From assembly GCA_036365515.1 (NCBI GenBank), contig CM070874.1, positions 168,267,297-168,331,296 of the forward strand: a stretch of 64,000 bases of DNA, read 5' to 3'. Each line of letters starts with the position of its first letter. Position 1 is the first letter of the stretch. Positions 47,977 to 59,046 of this stretch are shown one piece after another. The notes beneath the pieces were generated by a model, which saw only the letters and a program-made list of their open reading frames with translations, searched no databases and was not told the origin of the DNA. Source of the stretch: Torymus aiolomorphi. Its lineage: Eukaryota; Arthropoda; Insecta; Hymenoptera; Torymidae. The translations under genes were made by a program, and so were the position numbers.

Positions 47977-47981
47977 CGCCG

Positions 47982-49397
47982 CTGCTATCCCTCTCACTGC
48001 TACTTCGTGTGGGGCGTTCTTCTCTGCGTTGCTCGGCTGGGGGGTGTCTTTTTTTCTTGTTCACCTCCCTACGATGTGCTTCGTAATCTCTCCCTCTGGC
48101 AAACCGGAGCAGGTTATTGCAAGGCTGGCTGGCTATGTTGAATCCTTCTTGTATCTGTCGCCTAGGCGGCGTAATGTTTTCCCGCCGTGGCGTCACGCAT
48201 GGCTTGCATCCGGCTCCCGGTGGGGCTGCGTCTTCCATCGACACTCGTCGTCTTGCTTGGGCTTTCTTCGTTGCCAGTTGTGCCGCAACTTGCGTCAGCT
48301 TCGCGCTCGTGTACGCGTCTACCTCGGTGTCGTCGCTCGTCGTCCCTTCGCCATTGTTCCACCCGTCGGCATACAGACTGGCGTTAATCGATGTTGACGG
48401 TCGGGTCGGTGGTGCTGCTGGCTGTGGCGTTGTCGGTTGCATTGTTGCCAGCGTGGCGGTTGAGGTTGTCGGTTGACGTGGCCGCGGCGTCGGTTGCGTC
48501 GACGAAACTCCATGTCCGGGGCTTATTCTGGTGGCCTGGTCTCTGTGGCGTCGTGATCATCCTCACATACTGTACCCCCAACGTGCTCAGCTGCCAGCTT
48601 CGTGCCTTTCCGGTCCAGTAATTTCTCAGCTCGGGGGTGACGTTGAGGTATTGAGGCAGGCCTGACACGGTTCGGTGCTCCTGGCGGTGGTAGCATTCAT
48701 CACAGGTAAGGCGGCTGAAGTGTAACTGGCGGTGGGCGTTCCTCGCGTCGTCAGTCCGGAGGTCGATGTCACCGGTTCCACTGCTCCTACGATCTCCTGG
48801 ATCTGCATCTCCATTAAGCGCGAGCGTAGTCTCTCATCATCGCCGGTGGTGGTGGTGGTACTCTCCCCCGTCTCCTTCTGGTTGGATTTTGGCTTCCGCC
48901 CTCGTTTAGTTTTAGGCTGTACTACCAGCTCCTCCTCATTTGTTGACTCCCGGCCGTAGGGTGCTCCTTCCTGTTCATCCTCCTCGTACCATGGAATGTC
49001 CTTCAGCGGGAGGTCAGCTTCCCTCAGACTTGCTCGCAGCAATCTGTCTTGACGTTCACCGATGTCGCCTCGAGTGCTCAGCTGCTTGTCCCTCAGTGTT
49101 ACTTTCAGTTGTTGGGGTGACAGGTGTATAACTTCCAAGTTTATGGCCCTCACCTTCCGGATCTTCAGAAACTTCTTCATGGTTGTTTGATGGTTGATCT
49201 TCTTCTTCACCTCTCAGCGGTTGGATTCGTTCGCGCCGATAATTCGCACTACAATAATTATGCACAACGCGGAGATGGGCGGTGGTGTTTGAAAACCCAA
49301 GGTACATGCGGGCAGCCTCAAAAGCGCCTTGAATATCGCTCGAGGGGTCCACGAACGGGATGAATGTACCAATTACTTTCCCTCCTACTTCCTCCAC
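47982..49397 (-). pseudogene. Gypsy Gag N-terminal region with SAP domain
   Basis: Three overlapping frames in Gag order. 49056-49397: VIGTFIPFVDPSSDIQGAF and YLGFSNTTAHLR. 48626-49210: HLSPQQLKVTLRDKQLSTRG, a SAP-type DNA-binding helix pair (about residues 29-63 of that frame), then a basic KTKRGRKPKS stretch. 48384-48668 and 47982-48442: Pro/Thr-rich linker. No clear ATG for the first frame (GTG at 49397). Frameshifts near 49100, 48640 and 48420. The frame leaving at 47982 continues at 30936 once the Transib and one CGCCG are removed. Confidence 0.7.
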
Positions 49398-50145
49398 GGT
49401 GGCACGAGTTCACAAAAAAAATTAACTACGAAGTGACTAAAATTCAAAAAAGAATACACTAGAACTTTTCAGTTTCTTTCACACGCCACGCCAGCGTGAG
49501 GGTCCTTTGGGGCATGTTTCCACGCAAACGGTCGTGTCTCACTGGTGGTGAGGGATTTTATTTTATACTTGGTGGGATATATACTGTTTTATAATTTATA
49601 TATGTATATCTAAGTAAGTTAAATCTCTAGAATACCTTCCTTTTTCCACCTAAAATGGTCAAAAACCTCGGCACGTAACAAGATGTATGGATTCGGTTAC
49701 TGCAGACCTCGGTCAACTCCGAAACGGTGGCGCAACAAGAAAATTATTTAAATTTTTGTTGTAATTTGGCAAATTTTCTGGGCGTACGAGGGCGGTGGCA
49801 GTGAGACACGCCGTTCTTCGTAGAACACTATAGCAATTTCGCAAAAAGGTCACTTTCAGGTCGGCCGAATCGCAACCTGACTATCGCCTGAATTGAAGAG
49901 CCGCTGCTCAAAATGGTGGCTGGCAGTAGCGCACTATTCGCGGCGTGCACTCGGGCTCGCTCTCCCCCTCTCTCTCTCTCGTCCACGCACACACACACAA
50001 CAATTGAACTTTTTAAATAAATATAGTAAAAAAAAAGTAATACTAGTATATGTCGGTGCGAGTCCGCTCGACTCACAATTTGTTCCCTCTCTTGCGTGTC
50101 TCGGCTTGTCGATTCGCGTAATTTTCCCTAATGTCGGTGTCGGCC
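49398..50145 (-). other. Gypsy untranslated leader
   Basis: Between the primer-binding site and gag. No credible gene. It contains two imperfect direct repeats with GAGTCGAGCGG-like text near 50060 but nothing I can name. Confidence 0.5.
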
Positions 50146-50162
50146 CCACGTTGCTGGCGCCA
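50146..50162 (-). promoter_or_regulatory. Gypsy primer-binding site
   Basis: On the minus strand, TGGCGCCAGCAACGTGG starts two bases inside the LTR end (...CAACGTCACA, then AA). TGGCGCC matches the 3' end expected for a tRNA-Lys type primer. It fixes the element's orientation as minus and the LTR boundary at 50165. Confidence 0.8.
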
Positions 50163-50901
50163 TTTGTGACGTTGCGGATTTCCCCCCCCCCCCTCTTCAC
50201 AACGTTCTAACTCGCCCTGAGGGCTTGAAATGCGCGATAAACTCTCGCGCCCGCTATAAATTCCCCACGACTCCCCTCTCTCTAAACACGATACTGCGCG
50301 AGCGCGGTCAGAATTTTTATTGAAGGGCGCCAGACCACGGTTACGACGCGTTCTCTGCTCTTCCTCCTCTGCCTGGCTATGGACTCTCCTTCCTCTGGGT
50401 GTGGGCGGTGTTGCGACGGCCTGGGGCGGCCGATACCCTCGGTGACTAAGGAAAATGCGCGGGTGACTACACAGAACACAACACTCAAAATAAAGTAACA
50501 ACAAGGCAGCTAGCGATTATGATCTTTAATAGCACTGATAAATCATTTCTCCGGCGGTCAGCGTTGCACGCAGTCACTTTTGGCGGAACGCGGTTGACAA
50601 AATGGCCGCTGGCGGGTATTCACGCGCACGCAAGAGAGAACCGCCTCTACGTGCTCCCCGCTGGGAGCTATCGCTCGCACTACACACAAGAAAATTGATA
50701 AAATTGTGGGTCGGGGGGGGGGGGGCAGAAACAAAGTTGCCTCCCGACGACAGTAAACCAGTTTCTTACCGATGCACGCCTGTCGCTCGTATGGACCTTC
50801 AACTCTCTCTCTCGCTCTTTCTCTCTCTCTCTCTACGGTGGTTTACAGCGCGAAGCACAAATTGGCGGTGGACAGCGATCCTCTTTTCCTCTGGAGCTCA
50901 C

Positions 50902-51031
<130 letters not shown>

Positions 51032-52451
51032 CAACAAAAACTCTCCCTACTCTCTCCGAAACTACCAACTTTTCACCGACTTTCCGTAATTACTACGAAC
51101 TCTCTCGCGCTCTTTCGAAATGCTGTCTCGCACTCTCCAAACTACTTCGCACAACACTCTCCAATACTACTATAACTTCGCAATAATTACTTCCGACAAC
51201 TAACTAGGTGTGCACGAGACGACAATCCAGGACTAAGTGAAGAAGAAGGAAGCGGTGCCTGCTCGCTTCCGTCTTCTTCCTCGGTGGCGTCTCTCTCTTT
51301 CTCTCTCGCTCTCATTCAATTAGATAGGTCGGTGGGCAGATTGGCAGCAAGTATCGGCGCGCATCGCGATTTTCTTTTTCCTTTTGTGGTGAAACTTATT
51401 CATTCAAACCAATTAGGGCTCTAATTACTCGGTGGCTGTGATTGGCCATGCGCGACGGCAACGATTGCCGAGTCGATTCCCGCTGCCACCTGTTGCGCGC
51501 GGATTTTAAACCGGCATAACCTGGCTTAATTCTCTGCGCTTAGTAGCGGCGCGCCTTTAGACGGCGGCGCGCCTCCACGCTTTGATGCGGCGGTCGTGCT
51601 CTTATCGCTATTTCTCTCTCTCCTTCCTACATGTGCGCCGCTGCGCACTATCTCTCTCACTCATACTGGTGCGCCGCTGCGCTCGCTATCTCCCTCACTC
51701 ATACGCACCCGGCTGTGTGCAGCTCGCAGGCTACCGAGCCGGATTCTCGCTCTCTCTCGCTCTCATGCTTCGTGGCTCTCGCTTGCTCTCTCCCTATTAT
51801 ACATGTGCGCCGCTGCACACTCTATCACTCATACGTTCTCGGCTGTGTGCAGCTCGCAGGCTACCGAGCCTAGTTCTCGCTCTCCCTCGCTCTCATAATT
51901 CGCGGCTCTCGCCTTTTCTCTCTCCCTCTTCCTCGCAAGCGGTGTGCAGCTCGTAGGCTGCCGCCCCCCCCCCTTTCTCGCTCAGTATGAGCAGCATCGA
52001 CGCGTCGTCGCACATGTTCTCTCTCTCGGTCTCGCGTTTCGCTGGCTGCCGGCCTCGTGGCCGTCGCACAGCCGCAATAAGTAGTAGTGGTCGCGCGTGC
52101 TCGTGTGGGTGTTTTGTCTGTGGGCCTGTAGTGCGTGGGTGCGGCGCGAGTGTGTATCGGCGGCCGGCATCTACCTTCGGCGGCGTCTCTCTCTGCAACA
52201 TGGCGGCCGGGCTCACTTGGGCACGTCCACATTCGGCGCACAATCTTAATTTCCGTGTGTGTCGTCTGCGAGCGTGCGAGCAGATAGCTCGGCTCTCATC
52301 GCCTCAGTGCTGCCTGCTGCTGTTCGCTCTCTTCCTCACTGCGCAGCGTCGACGTCGGCGTGGACTCCGAGGCTGCAGTTACCTCGGTGTCGTCTGCTAC
52401 CTGCCTCGGAAGCGTCGTAGACTCACTCGACAGAGTGAGACAAAAAATGTG

Positions 52452-53190
52452 TTTTCTTACTCGCCCACCCGAAAGTACGTACTTCCGGCCCACATCTCCG
52501 AGCCGAAAGAGAAACTTTCGCATCCTATTTTAGACCAACTGCGCGCTCTGATTGGCTGACGAAATTTCCTAACCCGCGGCGCTTGAGCGCCCGCGCGCAT
52601 GTCCGAGGAAAGATGTTTGTGCGGTGTGAAGGTTAGACACGTACGAAATAAACAGAGGAAAGTGCACGGGTGACGAGAAAAAAGAGTTAGTTGAAATAAA
52701 AAGTGGTGTTGTCTTTTTTTAATGAATGTGTTTCTGATGCCCGCCCCGACCAGCAAAACCTCGGCTTCGCCTCGGTCTTGCAAATGTCGGGCGGGCATCA
52801 AACCATCTGTGTAACAGCGAAAGTAGCAGACGGCCAAAAAACCAGCTCTCCACGCCGGGCCGAAAGAAAGAACAGTCGGTAATATCGACCGAGCTACCCA
52901 AAGCGGCCGAGAGAGGCATTACTATCGAGCGGGCCGAAAGAAAAATTAACCTTTAGAGGACGGGGATTTGGGTTTACTGTTTTCTCTCACTTTTCTATAG
53001 AAATCGAGTTTTTGTGATGTCTCACATCTCAAAACTAACACATGTAAAGGGTCGATCATGGGCATGGCCCGTATAGGGGCCATCCCGTCCTCTAAAGGTT
53101 AACACTCAAACACAGCTAGCAGACGATAACGCAATTTTATCAATTATTTAACAATTACAGAACGTACTTTCGGCCGGGGAGTAAGAAAAA
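52452..53190. repeat. Inverted-repeat block with CCGAAAGTACGT ends
   Basis: TTTTCTTACTC and CCGAAAGTACGTACTTCCGG-type text at the left (52452-52489) pairs with the inverse of AACGTACTTTCGGCCGG and GAGTAAGAAAA at the right (53161-53190). Inside is a hairpin 52736-52799 (arms GATGCCCGCCCCGAC/GTCGGGCGGGCATC) and a TTAA MITE. Probably a non-autonomous DNA element. Confidence 0.55.
52950..53098. mobile_element. piggyBac-type MITE
   Basis: 149 bp with inverted ends CCTTTAGAGGACGGG and CCCGTCCTCTAAAGG, flanked on both sides by TTAA (52946-52949 and 53099-53102), the piggyBac target. No coding capacity. Confidence 0.85.
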
Positions 53191-53206
53191 TAGTATAGAA
53201 TACTTG

Positions 53207-53301
53207 GACCGGAAATTGGATGCCCTGGCCGTGCGTCATGACGCCCTCGGCTTCGCCTCGGGCGTCATACCACGCACGGCCCGGAAATCCAATTTCCGGC
53301 C
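53207..53301. repeat. Long two-stage palindrome
   Basis: An outer stem GGAAATTGGAT / ATCCAATTTCC and inner stems GGCCGTGCGT / ACGCACGGCC and ATGACGCCC / GGGCGTCAT surround a loop CTCGGCTTCGCCTC. The same loop text occurs in the hairpin at 52736-52799. Confidence 0.85.
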
Positions 53302-53461
53302 CACGTATCGTAATGTACTATTAGCTATGTGTACAACTGTGTACACATAGCTCGGTGTCGATGTATTTCGTGTCACCCTCCGCCACATTTTGCTCGCAAT
53401 CAAATAATCACATTTTGTTGCTTTCTCAAGGAGGTGTAGAAAACGCACATCGTTACAAAGC

Positions 53462-53733
53462 ATATATTCAACCTCTGTTTCGAGAATTCAATATGGCCTG
53501 AACCACTAAAAATGGCTGAAGTTATACCACTCTACGAATCAGGTAATAGAATGGAAGTATCAAATTACAGACCAAGCTCCCTAATTTATAATCTAACAAA
53601 AGTACTTGAAAAAATTGTCTACGTTAGAATATAATCTTTTTTTAACAAACACAATCTACTCGTAAACAACCAATATGGATTTATAAAAAATAAAGGCACT
53701 AAGGATGTTTTGAGTTATATAACAAATCAAGGA
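53462..53733 (+). pseudogene. LINE-A ORF2, reverse transcriptase middle part
   Basis: Continues LINE-A from 23173 without losing a codon: LK then HIFNLCFENSIWPEPLKMAE. NYRPSSLI, LEKIVY and QYGFIKNKGTKDVLSYIT follow, all alignable with LINE-B RT. A TAA after YVRI is a nonsense change. Coding ends abruptly after TNQ at about 53733; no further RT is seen, so LINE-A is cut a fourth time or truncated here. Confidence 0.85.
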
Positions 53734-54091
53734 GCGCGGGAGCGTTCCGAAGGCAAGTATAGAAAAGCCTAATGGAGCGACCCGTGCTACATATACATTG
53801 AAATGAGTGTACGAAAAATTCAATGCGCTTTTACGTATACTGCGTTAGTTTTTACTATATAACATATCCCTCTTAATTGAAAGCCATTTCATTGCTCTAC
53901 TCAAATCAAAAGATTTTATTTAAAAAGATTATCTCGTTTAAAAGATATAGAGATCTGAATTTTTTATGTACTGTTTCCTTTCCAAACTTTTCTCCTTGTT
54001 ATTCAGATATCCGGTTTGCAGCTCTTACGACACTTCCGGTTGTCGTCTATCTTATACGTTTGCATATCTATATTGATATCTTACTTAAGCT

Positions 54092-54172
<81 letters not shown>

Positions 54173-55636
54173 TCACAGTAAATAAACATATCTTACTCGA
54201 CTCGAAAAGAAAGAGAGAGAGAGAGAAGAATATACAACAAAAACTAACAAAAAAATTGTAGTACTTTAAAGGAGAAAGAGAGAGAGGAAAGATATAAGTA
54301 GGTGTAATAACGAATAAAAATTGTAATTCTAAAATAACCTCAAAATATGGTTATTATTTTATTTTTATATTAATTTTCAATCAGCTGCTGGCATGGCATG
54401 TGCATATATATATACTTTGAATTTTGAGAATCTATATATAAATGGATGGCAAAATAAGTAAATCGGGAATACGTAAATTTTTTCTACTAACCTATAAACC
54501 TACTTCTCTACTGAATACTATGAATTTGAGAATTATATAAAGGAATAGAAATCACATAAAATAACTAAATTGGGAATACGATTTATTTAGTAAGACCTAA
54601 TTGCCTATAAAATAAATTTGAAAATAATAGAAATAAATAATGCTAGGTACAAAGGAGGTTAATTTTGCTACACGTGCAGAAAGGAGTCAACTTGACTGTG
54701 TGTTAAAAAAGGGGTCGACTTGTTTGCACGGCAAAAAAGGGAGGGTAACAAAGAAAAATAACCTTTTTTTTATTTTTCAACTAATGTTACTTTTCTTTTT
54801 CCGAGCAGTTAAATTAACTTCTTTCTTAACGTACAGATTAGTTAACTTCCTTCTTAATGTGCAATTTGCGTGTAATTTGAAAGGCAACGGAATAAAAATT
54901 ATTATTTCAGAATTCTAATGAAGGAAGCGTATTTTAAACATAAAAATAGGGTTATGTGGACATTCGATTTACAAATTAGGACTTTTTTAAGTGTATACTT
55001 ACATGAAGTTTTCTTGGAAAAATTCTACAATGAAATTTTTTTAACGAAATATCTCAAATTAAGTATTACTTACGCAAAATACTGAATAATAATATTTGGA
55101 AAAGATAATATTACTTAATGCTGAATATTTTTCCGTTGTATAATATCCTTTTTCCTCATAATCGACGAATATAATTTTTGCATCATTCAATATATTTTTC
55201 TAAATATTTTTATTCAGTATTTTACATGAACAATACTTTATTCGAGATCTTGTATTAAAAAAAAATTGTAGAAAAATTTGTGAAAATCGTCATTTGAGAA
55301 TACCCATGAAGTAGTCCTATTTTATTTATCAAATTCCCAAATAATCTTATTTTCATGTTTATTTTAAAAAAACACTTCATATGAATTTTAAAATAAATTT
55401 TTTTTGTCAATTTTCGAATAATGATTTTGTCATAATGAAATGATGTATTTCGGGAAAGACTATATGTGTAGACTACTTAAATTAATTTGATAATGAATCA
55501 TAAAAAGTATGATTGTGTAGTAACTTAAAATCTGTAATAAAAATTTAGGTTATTTAATAAATCCAATTTAATTAATTATAACGAAGTACTTAGCTTTATT
55601 TTATTTGAACCGGCATCCTTTTTCGTTTAGCTATTC
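53734..55636. other. AT-rich non-coding stretch with a TA microsatellite
   Basis: No recognisable gene. It contains a (TA)n tract at about 54091-54168, which explains the poly Ile-Tyr frames read across it. The start (53734-53860) is GC-richer and may be the edge of an unrecognised element. Confidence 0.5.
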
Positions 55637-56045
55637 TCAGTCCCGTTTCAAAATCTCTCCTCCCAATATTAATTCAGCCATCGATAATTTTTCTTCATTT
55701 AGTATTTCAATATAGGTTAAATTTTGAATTTCTAAATAGATGTGTCCGTTTTCTGTAAAATAATAAATATATATTAATTGCACCATGAATGTTTACTATA
55801 ATGTAAGATATTAATTGAAACGTTTTTTTACCTGCTATATATATTTCCCCTGTTATTCTCAATTTGGATCCTTCTGTAAATTTGTCTCGTTCTCCAGTAC
55901 CATTTATAAAAACTATTTCTAATTTAAGGGTTTTATCTGTGATAGGACCAAGTAATTTACTTAAATTTGTATTCGAAATAGCAAATTCACTCATTAAATA
56001 TCCTTCAGTTTTAATTTTAATTATACATGTTGAATTCTTAATTTA

Positions 56046-56092
<47 letters not shown>

Positions 56093-56740
56093 ATAAATAT
56101 TACTAATAAGTCCATTTGATTGTTTCACTTCTTCAAAAGTTTTAATTGTTAAGGATGTAATGTCTTCCGATACATCGCGATTAGCTATCGTACTAATTTT
56201 GGAATTATTTTTTAAGTGGAATTCATATTGCATATTGCCGCTATTAAAATTAGAACTTTCTTTGGCAACTACTGTTTGTAATAGAATGATCTAGAAATAA
56301 TTTTAATTAATAATAGTTGTTATATTATTTTTATGAAATTATATTAAAATGACCGCATTATAGTTGATTTTATCTTCAAATATTTCGATATCCTTATTCC
56401 ATATATTACATTGAATTTTGCATCCGTCATTATTATTTAAAATAAATTTAAATATGTCGTATGATTTTCCAGTAGCCTTAGAAATTATCGTACGGGGATT
56501 TTCTACTGCTTCAATATATCCAATAACCATACTTATAAAATATATAAATTTAATAAATATTTTTTTAAAGTATATTAAATTTATTAATTTTTTAAGAATA
56601 GAATAAAATAATTTACACATTTTTGTCGCCAATATGAATTTTATTTTTCAAAAAATCAGATGGTGTGTACGTAAATGAAATTTTTGATTTTTTTTTCCTG
56701 GTGTTTCATTAGTATTATTTGATTTTGGGCGTTTCGACAT
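55637..56740 (-). CDS. RPA-like single-strand DNA-binding protein gene, five exons
   Basis: My exon model: 56740-56617, 56531-56354, 56290-56104, 56036-55832, 55752-55637, with introns of 63-85 bp. Intron 4 has clean signals (GTAAAA...TTTTACAG) and intron 3 contains a (TA)n tract. An OB-fold of RPA1 type is visible: GYIEAVENPRTIISKATGKSYDIFKF spans the first strands, then CKIQCNIWNKDIEIFEDKI. Exon 4 has MSEFAISNTNLSKLLG and exon 5 ends GGEILKRD. Exon 1 needs one base change in a 9-A run to stay open from MSKRPKS to SDFLKNKIHIGDKN. Intron 2's donor GTCATT is weak. Many Helitrons carry RPA-like genes, so it may belong to the upstream Helitron. Confidence 0.6.
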
Positions 56741-57179
56741 TTTGGTATCTGTAAATGATATTAATTTTATATGTGTTTTATATGTATTAATGGAGTTCTA
56801 ATATTCATTTTCACATTGAAATTGTATAACATAGCGTTTTAAAAAGAAGAAATTAAAAATGATCAAAATTTTAATAATTGTTCGATTCTTTTAATTTATA
56901 GTTCTGTCAATGATAGAACTTATTCACTTATACATAAACGAATAGTGGTAGTAGTATAGTTACATGACAACAATTAACTGAAAAGTTATTTTTGTCGGCC
57001 GTGCCTTAGTTGTCGGAATGTTCCACAGATATTGAATGGTTGTAGTATATGCAAAAAAGCAATTGATGTCGTTTATGCAAAAAAGCAATTGATGTCGGTA
57101 GCCGTGGCTAACTCGTCTTGCGAATTGGTGTCTTCGTTTATAGTTTAAAGCTCTTCATTTTATATTTCAAAATAATCTT

Positions 57180-59046
57180 TATACATCATTCAAAAATTTC
57201 CTTCCATACTATATTTTCAATTTCATCAGAATGATTCGAATCATTTTCAATAAATAAATTTTCTGGGTTTGTACATCTTGACAAAGCTACATATAATTGG
57301 CCATGAGAGAATAAAGGCCGCCTAAAATATATTCCAAGTTTATTGAAGCTTTGACCTTGTGACTTGTTAATAGTTATCGCGAAGGCTAAGACGACAGGAA
57401 ATTGTTTTCGATATAATATAAAAGGTAAAGACGATGATTCTCCTGAATTTAAAGTTATTTTAGGTATGTAAGCTATTTGTCCTTTTGTAACCAGTTACTA
57501 TCATGGCTTTTATATTGTACTTGTGCAATTCTAAAATTTTTAATCTTGTACCATTACACAATCCATCGTTAATACTAATGTTCCTTATGAGCATAACAAT
57601 GGCATTGGGTTTTAATACTAATTTATGAAATGGTAGCCCTGGAAATTTTAAAGAATTTAAATATTCTATTGAATAATTTAATTGAACATCTTCATCACTT
57701 TGATCTACTCCTTTTGGTTTAGCATAATCAATACTATAATAAATTTTCTCTGTTGAATCTATTCTTTTAAGTACTTCATTATTCAAGTGATAAATATCTT
57801 GATTATGACCAGATAAAATTGCCCTATCTGATAAATCTTCCTTGTCAGTTATAGTGGAACCATAAATTTTTTCACATATATTGTCGACTTTCCATTTTTC
57901 AGATATTGATAAAGACGATACTTGTCCGTCACCGATTTCTAACAAGAATTTTGAAAATTTTATTTTATTGGATCTCATATTTTTAGTTAATTTTAATATT
58001 TTAAATTTTGGCCACAAATTAGAACGTTTGATAGATTCATTAATTATAGTGATTCTACATCCATTTTTCAATACTGGCAAAATTTGTCTGAAATCTCCTC
58101 CTAAAATTAATAATTTTCCAGCAAAAGGTATTGAATCGACTTGGCAACAATCTCTTAAAGTTTTATCAACAACTTCTAATGCTTTTTTAGGAATCATTGA
58201 TGCTTCATCCCAAATGAGTACATCACATTCACGTAACCTTCTTTTATCTGAATCTAATTTCAAAAATGTTGTTTCAATATTTGATAAATCTAATGGCAAT
58301 TTAAAAGTTCTGTGACTTGTCATTCCTTCCGGAAGTAGTATAGAAGCAATTCCAGTCCATGCCATAGAAACAACTTTTTGTCCTTCTCCTAAATAATAAT
58401 GAATTAATGTTTTGTAAAGAAATGTTTTCCCAGTACCTCCGGGACCATCAATAAAAATCATACGATCATTAGTTTGTATTATGAAATTGAAAATATCATT
58501 TTGTTCATTATTTAATTGATTTTTATGTTCTTGAAATAACTGTTTGTGTTTATCAATTATTATTTTTTTTTCATGAGCCGATAGTTCATAAGTCAAATCA
58601 TTAAATGTTGGTAATCCGAATTCAGAGCATGACAAATTTTCACCTTTTAAAATTTCATCAATTTCTCTTAATGCTCGATGCTCTTGATTATCTTTGAAAT
58701 CTTCACTAAAATATTTTTTGAAAGATTCCCAAAGTTCACAAGCAAAAGGAATATCATCATTAATAAGAAACCAAGCAAAAAATTTTCTAAATTCTTTTGG
58801 CATCATAATGGAACATGCTTCTTCAAAAATATTGAAAATTTCATTATCATTTTTTACTAATCCCATTGCAATTGCTGTTTCTTTAAAAGTTTTGTAGGAT
58901 ACATTTTCGAACTTTTTTAAATCTGCAAAACATATTGCTCCTTTTACACGATTTAATATCAACTTTAAATGGAATCGTTCTATATCCTTAGGACTGACAC
59001 TATTCATTCTACCAATAGATTTTGAAAATATTTTTTTTTTTGCCAT
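57180..59046 (-). pseudogene. Helitron helicase (Pif1-like, SF1)
   Basis: The 57460-59046 frame has Walker A (FIDGPGGTGKTFLYKTLI), SMAWTGIASILLPEGMTSH, Walker B (LIWDEASMI), LILGGDFRQILPV and LTKNMRS. It closes after TNSLHT because of a one-base change near 57478; the other frame continues TKGQIAYIP, VVLAFAITINKSQGQ, LYVALSRC and ends at about 57180, completing motifs V-VI. The start MAKKKIFSKS lies in an 11-A run where the upstream Rep frame should join, so it is probably not a true start. Unwinds DNA during rolling-circle transposition. Confidence 0.9.

Noticed and set aside
53877..54261. Poly Ile-Tyr frames
   Set aside because: Translation of the TA microsatellite.
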